Shown: positions 57,601-64,000 of the stretch, piece after piece
How the letters are laid out: the number at the start of each line of letters is the position of its first letter
Position numbering within the stretch: position 1 is the first letter of the stretch
NCBI GenBank assembly: GCA_001414485.1
Contig: LLEY01000069.1
Span: forward strand, 124,001-188,000
Source of the DNA: Calycina herbarum
Lineage: Eukaryota; Ascomycota; Leotiomycetes; Helotiales; Pezizellaceae
Direction: 5' to 3'
Length of the DNA stretch: 64,000 nt
Position numbers and translations under genes: made by a program
Notes under the pieces: model-generated
Database searches by the model: none
Told to the model about the DNA's origin: nothing
What the model saw: the letters and a program-made list of their open reading frames with translations, nothing else

Positions 57601-60253
57601 ACTACTTTATAGCTAGAAGTTCCTTAGTTGTTATCTTATATAACAGGCTATACGATAGGGTATTCGGACCTATAAGTTCGATCTAGTAGTCGACTTGGTT
57701 TCGTAGCAGGGGAAGCTCGTCTAAAGCTCTCTTTAAAAAGACATCCTTAAAGTCTATATATTCCTAGCAAACGTTCTATTCTACTAGTTGTTCGTCTAAA
57801 GCGTAATCTACTAAAGAGAGCTCTATATATAACCTGTCTATAAGAGCATAGTCGATCTCTTATAAGCTAGTAGAGAAGACTTCGTTATCGCGCTTTTAAA
57901 GGTTAAGTTTAAAAGCAGTAGCTCTAATATAATAGATATTAATAGCAAAGTCTTCCGTAGGTTTACGGATGTTTGTAAGCGAGCTTATAGCCGCTTTATA
58001 GTCTATAACTAAACGTTTTCCTAAGAAGGATCGACGACGTTGTTAGTAGTTAGGAATAAGGACTTATATTCTATTCTAAGCAGAGACGAGGTCTTATTAA
58101 AAGCTTTCGTCTAGAATTTCCTCGAGAGTAACTAGTAGCAGGGTTTAGCGCTAGCTTCGAGGCAGTATCGAATAGATTAATATAGGTTCCTCTATAGTAT
58201 TCTAGCAGAGGTCGCGGTTCTCTATATCCTTCTAAGCCTAGAGGTCTAGTAGGGAGATGGTTATCGATTCCCTAGTAATAGGTACTAAGTGATCGAATCG
58301 ACGAACTAGAGGAAGGGATTCTAGCTACTTAATCTTACAGCTATAGACTACTAACTTTACGTTTACGTCTATAAGCTATTAACAGCCGATAATAATATCG
58401 TATCCGCTGATATTAGTGATTAGGAAGGGCGTATTAGTAAACTATTGTCTGTCGATACTTAGTATTAAGCGAATAACGCGAGTAATCGCTAGTCCTTTAT
58501 GTCTATTAAACCCTGTAATTGATATTACATATAACAGCTTTTCCGTAGCCTATCTATAATATTAACTTAACTAGTTAGCTAAAGCTGTGTTAATAAATAG
58601 CTATCTATTCGCTCTAGTATTAATAAGTCTAGTAGTATTAAAAGCATATCTATTCTTAATTAAAGTATATATAGTTACAAAAGCCTTTCCGCCTATTATA
58701 CGACTTAGATTAAGAGGTTAAGATCTAAGTTTATTTAGCTCTAAAGAGGAGACTTGCTTTAGAGCTGTTCTTTTCCCGAGTCCTTATAGACGAGTTCCTC
58801 GTTAGCCGATTCTTCTTTAGACGCTTATAGTCCGTAGGAGTCCGTAAGCGAGTTTTCAGCGTCTTCTAATAGCTTAATAGCTATAGAGGGTTTTCGAGGA
58901 AGAGGGCATTTACTAGCGTAGTGCTTAGGTTTATTGTAATTGTAATAGATAACGTCTACTATATCCTAGACAGGAGTCGTACTCTTACGAGTAGGCAAAG
59001 GAGTCTTGCGGTCTATAACTAGGGAGTAACGGACTAGGCTTTAAGTTAGCGGATAACTAATAGTAGTATATAGAGCCGGAAGTTGGTAAGTTAATCTATA
59101 GCTAGTAGGGAAACCTCTTATAGGTAGGCGGCGGTTGTAGCGAGCTGTAAGGCGTTCCTTAATAGTTACCCTATCTTGATAGATAGAGTAACAGCGGTTA
59201 TATAACTAGTTAAAGGTTACTAGGGTGATTTAGACTAGCGAGATGCTTACTTAAAGAGCTAGTATAAGCTTCTAGTATAAATCTTCGGACCACTTACTTA
59301 ACGGGATATAAGCCTTAGTTGTAAGACTTAAGAAGGTTGCTTTAAATATAGCAAAAGTCTCGTCCTCTTATATTAAGAGTTTATAGAAGACCTTATAGGC
59401 CTCTATAGCTTTGTTACTATCTACGAATAAGGTATCTAGATATATAAGCATATCTATAACGTCTATAAATAAGGTAGGGGAACTGAAATCTATCTATGGT
59501 TCTAGGTGCTCTTATGCTACGTCGGAAGTAGCTATAAAGACGAAGGTAAGTTTATCTTATTCGTCTTCGAAGAGGTTCTTTCTTATTTTGCTAGCTAGGA
59601 TAATCCGCCAGGCCTTATATAACGGAGAGATGCTGTCCTTGAGTTTCTCGCTATCTTAGAACTTGCGAGTAGAATTGTTAGAACTAAATCGGGAACGGGA
59701 GGAGTCGGTAGTAGCCTCTTAGAGGGCTTGCGTATACTCGCGGCTCGGGAGAGGGTTGTCTAAGTAGTTTATAAGCAACGGGGTTTAGTAGAGTTGTGTA
59801 CGTAAAGAGAGGATTTCAGCCTATAAACGAACGTTTTCGTCTATAGGAGGCTCGCTTATCGCAGGGGAGGTAGGCAAGGGAGAGGCAACTCTAGGGGTGT
59901 TATCCGGTTGTTAAGGCTCGGTTCGAGACGAGCCAGTAGATGTCTTCCCTTTTCTACTATGACTACTTCGAGTGTTAGCTATTGTATTATCGGAAAGGAA
60001 GGAGGAGAAGGTAGGGAGGGGTTATAAAAAAGGTTATATAGGCTGTTATAGGCGTGTCTTTCGAGGAGATAAGTCGTTATAGACGCAGAGATACTCGAGG
60101 GATCCGTTTATAGGAAGAGGGGCTGTTATAGGCGGAGAAGGAGGGTTGTAATCATACTATTATAAGTGTAAGATCTTTTAGCTATTATAAGCGTAGAATC
60201 TAGTTAATATTATAATCCTTTATAGGGAGTAAAAAGGGTTAAGCTTTAAATAA

Positions 60254-60485
60254 TATCACGATCTATATCTAAAGGCAAAGGTATAAGAGAATATATATAT
60301 ATATTCAAGAATTTAAAGCTATAGTTCTAAGAACGAGGGAATACGGAATATATACCCTATAAAAAAGAGGTATTCCTACTAACTATAAAGAGCCTTTAAT
60401 CTCGTTATAAATCCGTCCAAGCGTTGCGGCTCTGACGGTCACGTGTAGGACTGAGAATCACGTGTTACGGACCAGCGCCGTAACA
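60254..60485 (-). repeat. 5' LTR of element A2
   Basis: Read on the plus strand it begins TATCACGATCTATATC and ends GCGCCGTAACA, followed by GTACT. It retains CACGTGTAGGACTGAGAATC and CACGTGTTACGGACCAGC, an almost unmutated version of the LTR core. Confidence 0.9.
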
Positions 60486-60572
60486 GTACTAGCGCGGATA
60501 ACTTGTATTTAGTTCTTAGTTCTCTTAAGCTCTTCTACTCTCCTCGTCTTTTATTCTAAGAATAGAGTATTA
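60486..60572. other. Spacer between A2 and the C3 LTR
   Basis: 87 bp starting GTACTAGCGCGG and ending TATTA. The first pentamer is the reverse complement of AGTAC at 9,205-9,209, so this spacer and 9,205-9,472 were probably contiguous before A2 inserted. Confidence 0.6.
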
Positions 60573-61035
60573 TATAACGAAACTTAAACGAACTAAATAA
60601 AGATAACTAAGTCTCGAAGGTTAGTATATAGGTAAGAAGTATAGATATACTAGGTTGTTTACTTAGAAGTGAACTCGTTACTTATATTAAAGATATTAAA
60701 TAAGATAATAAGATTAATAACTAAAGTTAAGTACGAAGCTTCTATTTAATAGTAGAAGTACTAGTCTTATATAGAACCTTTGTTTATATTTAGAGTTCTA
60801 CTTAGTAGGAGCTCTGAAGATAGAGTCTAACTCTATTTTTAAGGCTTCTTAAAACTAGACTCTATTATCTAACTACTTTTAACTAAGTTATATAATATAA
60901 CTATAATAAGATTCTTAGGATTATATATTCTTTTATATTTAATCTCTTCTTTCTTTTAGAGTTATAATAGTATTTATTCTATTAAAGCGTCGTCTAGACT
61001 TTACTTATTTACAGACTAGTATATAATTTATAATA
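60573..61035 (-). repeat. LTR of family C (3' LTR of C3)
   Basis: Its first 210 bp match the other C LTRs. The rest matches the solo LTR at 9,473-9,933 rather than the C1 LTRs, so it belongs to a second subfamily. A reverse polypurine tract (CTATCCTCTTCTTA) follows at 61,036, so it is a 3' LTR of a minus-strand element. Confidence 0.85.
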
Positions 61036-64000
61036 CTATCCTCTTCTTAGCCTAGCTACTAGAATATAACTCTAAAATTTATTATTTAGAAAGATATTAT
61101 TCTTCTCTTATATATAAATATATCCTCCTCTTATATTAAATGAAAAGAGTATCTAGCTCTTATTATATAAATCGAATCTATATAATATCTAGTAGAGACT
61201 TATTCTTTTTATTAAAAATAATCTCGTCGCTGTTTCTTAGAGCTTTCTAAATCCTCTTAATATTCTAAGTATATTTAGTTAAAAAGATTCTATAATAGTT
61301 CTAGTTATCTTAACCTTCTACTCTCTAGACCTTAAAAACCTATATATTGATTTTTCTTTAGCCCTTTATATAAACAGCTCTTTATTACTTCTCTAAGTCC
61401 TTCTCTCTCGAGTCCTTCTCTCGAGTCCTCGTCTTCTTAGTTCTCTACTTTTAAGATAGCTTCTTTTGTTAAGTAGGTGCTTTCTAATAATGTTTCTCTA
61501 TCTAACCCTAGTCTCGAATTCTAGGCAGCCCTAGGTTTTATTAGTAGAATTCCTAAAGTTATACTAGGTAATAGTTAAGGTTATTTTTTAGCTCTTAAGT
61601 GTTTTCTAAGTATAGATAATCTAACTATTTTATTAAATACTTAACTTATCTTCTAATAAGTTTATAATTAAGAATTCTCTTAACTTCGTATTTAGCGTTT
61701 AGGTTTACTAGTTGAATTTCTATAAGTAGAGCTAGTAGTATCCTTAATAGTACTAGTTTAAGTAGAGATATATAGAATACTAGGTAGATGTTTATTATCT
61801 ATAGTAGTACTAATTTATAATTTAAAGGTCTTCTAACGTATTTAATTTTAAATAGTCTAAGTTTTTTATAATCTAGTTTATTACTTAGTCTTTTTATATT
61901 AACGTTTTTTTATACTAAGTAGACTTTATCTCTCTCTTTTAGTATTAGCTTCTAACTATGTTATTTATTATAATAGTATATATTTCTTTTAATAATAAAC
62001 TATAAGTCTTTTATAAGTTTCTTATATAACCTCTTAATCTTTAAGACCTAAATATAAGTAAGTTTATTATTAATAGTTATAGATAGCGGTTCTTAATATA
62101 CTAATAATTTATATCTATAATTAGTATAGAATAGTATAATAAGTGTTATTTCTATTACTAAACTATTATAAGTAAACTATACTAAGAGTAGTAGTTCTAC
62201 CTAGTTATTTTACTAGTAGTTTATATAATAATAAAAGTATATTTTAACTACTTAATTTATCTATTTATTTCCTTTATTTATTTAAGAGTAAAAAGTTATA
62301 AAAAGCTTTCTCTTTATATCTAATCGTTTTATAAGAGTAATCTAAAATTTTAAGATAAAGAGCTTATCTCTATCTAAGAGTATTTCTTTAGATAGTCTAT
62401 ATTATAAGACTACTTCTTTAAGAAATACGAATACTAATTCCTTAGCTATACTTAACTTTATATATACTATTAGAATTATATACTTTATAAGTTATTCTAT
62501 AATAACTAAGATTATATTATATATAACTTCTATTATTAGGTCTTTAGATTTTAATAATTTAATAATAAAATCTATAAATATCGATTTCTAAGGTATTTAT
62601 AGTATTAGAGTAGTATTTATTTATCTATAAAGAGTATAGTAGAAAGTCTTATTCCTAGTATAGGTATTATATTCTACTATTACTTCTTTAACTATTATAA
62701 ATAATTAATTAATATAGTAGTATTATCTTATCTACTAAAGAGTTCTACGAATTCCTTAGTAGCTATAAGTAGGCGTAGTATAGTATTCTTATATAAACTC
62801 TTTTATATATAAGCTAGGAACCTATAGTTTCCCTTTTATATACTAATTATAACCTTTATATATACTTTAAATTTTATCTATTTAGATATTATTTATTACT
62901 ACTATTTTATATATAGTAGATACTAAGTCGCTGTTTTTATTATACTTTAGTATTACTATATTAACGTATTTTTTATTTTTCTTATAGCCTGGTTTCTAGC
63001 TTAGAGTATTAGCTTAAGTATTACTTATTCTACTAATATATCGAATAACTATTTTAAATCCTACTAAAGTTTTAGACTACCTAGCTGGGCGTCTAGTAAT
63101 AAGTTCCTTAGTCGTAGTAAATATCTTTAGGTTTAGATAATTAGTAAGTACTATTACTAGGTATAACGTACTTTAGAGATAAATCCTCTATTCTTTAAAA
63201 GCTAGAATAATAGTTATAAGTTCTTTATTATAAATACTATAGTTCTATTATACTATATTAAAAGTCTTTAAGAAATATATTATAGATATAAGTTTTCCTA
63301 TTTTATTTAGTTATAGATATATAGTATCTACTACTATATCTAAGGTGTCTGTCTCTATTATACTTAGTTTTTTATAATTAAAATTATATAAGATAGATTT
63401 TACTATAAACCGTCTTTTAATTTCTTAGAAGGCTTTTTTAGTCTTCTTATTCTAGATAAAAGCTATAGCTTTTCTAGTTAATATTAATATAGGTTTTATA
63501 ATTTTTATATAGTTTTTAATAAATAGTTAATAGAAATTAGTAAATCCTAGAAAGGATTATATATCTTTAACATTTTTTAGTAATTCCTATTTAATAACTA
63601 TATAAATCTTTTCTAAATCTATTTCTATTTTTCTTAAGCTAAATACCTATCTTAGAAAGAGAGTTCTTTTAACTCTAAACTTATATTTTAAGAGTTTTAA
63701 ATAAGAGTTTACTTTAGTAAGTCTTTATAAGACTTCTTTTACATAGCTCTTATATTCTTTTAGATTTTCTAAGAAAATTAATATATTATCTAAGTAATAT
63801 ATAATAGTTAGTCTTAGAAGATCTTCTAAAATACTATTATTCTATCTCTAATAAGTAGCTAGTATATTAGTTAAACTAATAGATATTACTATATACTTAT
63901 AGAGTCTTAATAGTAAGATAAATATAGTCTTCTATTCATAGCCTATCTTAATTCTAATTAATCTATAAAGGTTCTATTAATCTAGTTTTATAAATTTCTT
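61036..64000 (-). mobile_element. Gypsy element C3, 3' half of pol (RIP-degraded, runs off the window)
   Basis: The 3' internal region (61,036-61,530) is followed by sequence homologous to 2,600-3,166 of C1 and then to the reverse complement of 52.9-54.4 kb: integrase at about 62,100-62,750, RNase H at about 62,990-63,400, and the last part of reverse transcriptase from about 63,500 to the window edge. This copy is uninterrupted where C1 carries the A insertion, so its 62,060-62,110 gives the empty-site sequence used to test the inversion. No open frame. Confidence 0.8.

Larger units (their letters stand above)
54449..60485 (-). mobile_element. Gypsy LTR retrotransposon A2 (chromodomain type), near full length, RIP-inactivated
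   Basis: Minus-strand copy of the element at 3,167-9,204: 6,037 bp, same order of gag (about 58,700-59,950), reverse transcriptase (about 56,900-57,600), integrase and chromodomain (about 54,850-55,000), with LTRs of 231 and 232 bp. The two copies align end to end with mostly transition differences. The polypurine tract is visible in reverse as CCCTCTCTTTTGG at about 54,683. Multiple TAG/TAA stops make it non-autonomous. Outer flanks are ACTAC (54,444-54,448) and GTACT (60,486-60,490), which do not match each other but match the opposite flanks of A1. Confidence 0.92.

Noticed and set aside
59411..59659. 82-codon plus-strand frame in A2
   Set aside because: It is antisense to the gag region of A2; a chance frame.
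1..64000. CRISPR arrays, bacterial-type operons, tRNA or rRNA genes
   Set aside because: The window is fungal nuclear DNA. I saw no regularly spaced direct repeats, and I recognised no tRNA or rRNA sequence on reading. A covariance-model scan would be needed to exclude a tRNA fully.

Overview
This window is from a filamentous ascomycete (Pezizomycotina). Genes carry short spliceosomal introns of about 47-115 nt with GT..AG ends and CTAAC or CTGAC branch points. The families present (MYND, GFA, HET and PNP/NB-ARC/TPR remnants, tyrosinase, Zn2Cys6) are typical of that group. Long AT-rich blocks almost lack CA and TG dinucleotides, which is the mark of repeat-induced point mutation (RIP, CpA to TpA). 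A Leotiomycete-like fungus is my guess, but I cannot prove the class from sequence alone.

Layout. (1) 1-10,490: RIP-degraded nested LTR retrotransposons. (2) 10,490-45,730: a gene island of normal composition. (3) 45,735-64,000: more RIP-degraded nested retrotransposons. Four elements can be recognised: a chromodomain Gypsy element 'A' with two nearly full copies (3,167-9,204 on + and 54,449-60,485 on -); a Gypsy family 'C' with about 435-463 bp LTRs; an older Gypsy element 'D'; and a solo C-type LTR at 9,473-9,933 with a perfect 5-bp target duplication.

The main structural result concerns the two A copies. They lie in opposite orientation and have exchanged flanks. The left copy has GTAGT before it and AGTAC after it. 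The right copy, read in the same sense, has AGTAC before it and GTAGT after it. Exchanging the flanks back rebuilds one C element with a matching CGTAG duplication, inserted in one D reverse transcriptase. The simplest reading is that the 45 kb between the A copies, including the whole gene island, was inverted by recombination between them (or was mis-oriented during assembly).

The gene island holds apparently intact genes: a GFA/CENP-V-like protein, a MYND protein, a small PPxY Cys-rich protein, an SRPK-like kinase, cystathionine gamma-synthase and Utp22/Nrap in a divergent pair, an NmrA-like reductase, an alpha/beta hydrolase, an MDR dehydrogenase, a secreted tyrosinase, a PPxY membrane protein and a Cys-rich single-pass membrane protein. 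Four loci are decayed: a HET-domain C-terminal remnant, a Zn2Cys6 regulator, a PNP/NB-ARC/TPR NLR-like gene and a single-pass surface protein. In the last three, most in-frame stops sit where Gln or Trp is expected and fit a CpA to TpA change, so mild RIP or a similar mutational process seems to have reached inside the island. NmrA, the dead regulator, the hydrolase, MDR and tyrosinase lie consecutively at 24.4-34.0 kb and could be a small accessory metabolic neighbourhood, although no backbone synthase is present.
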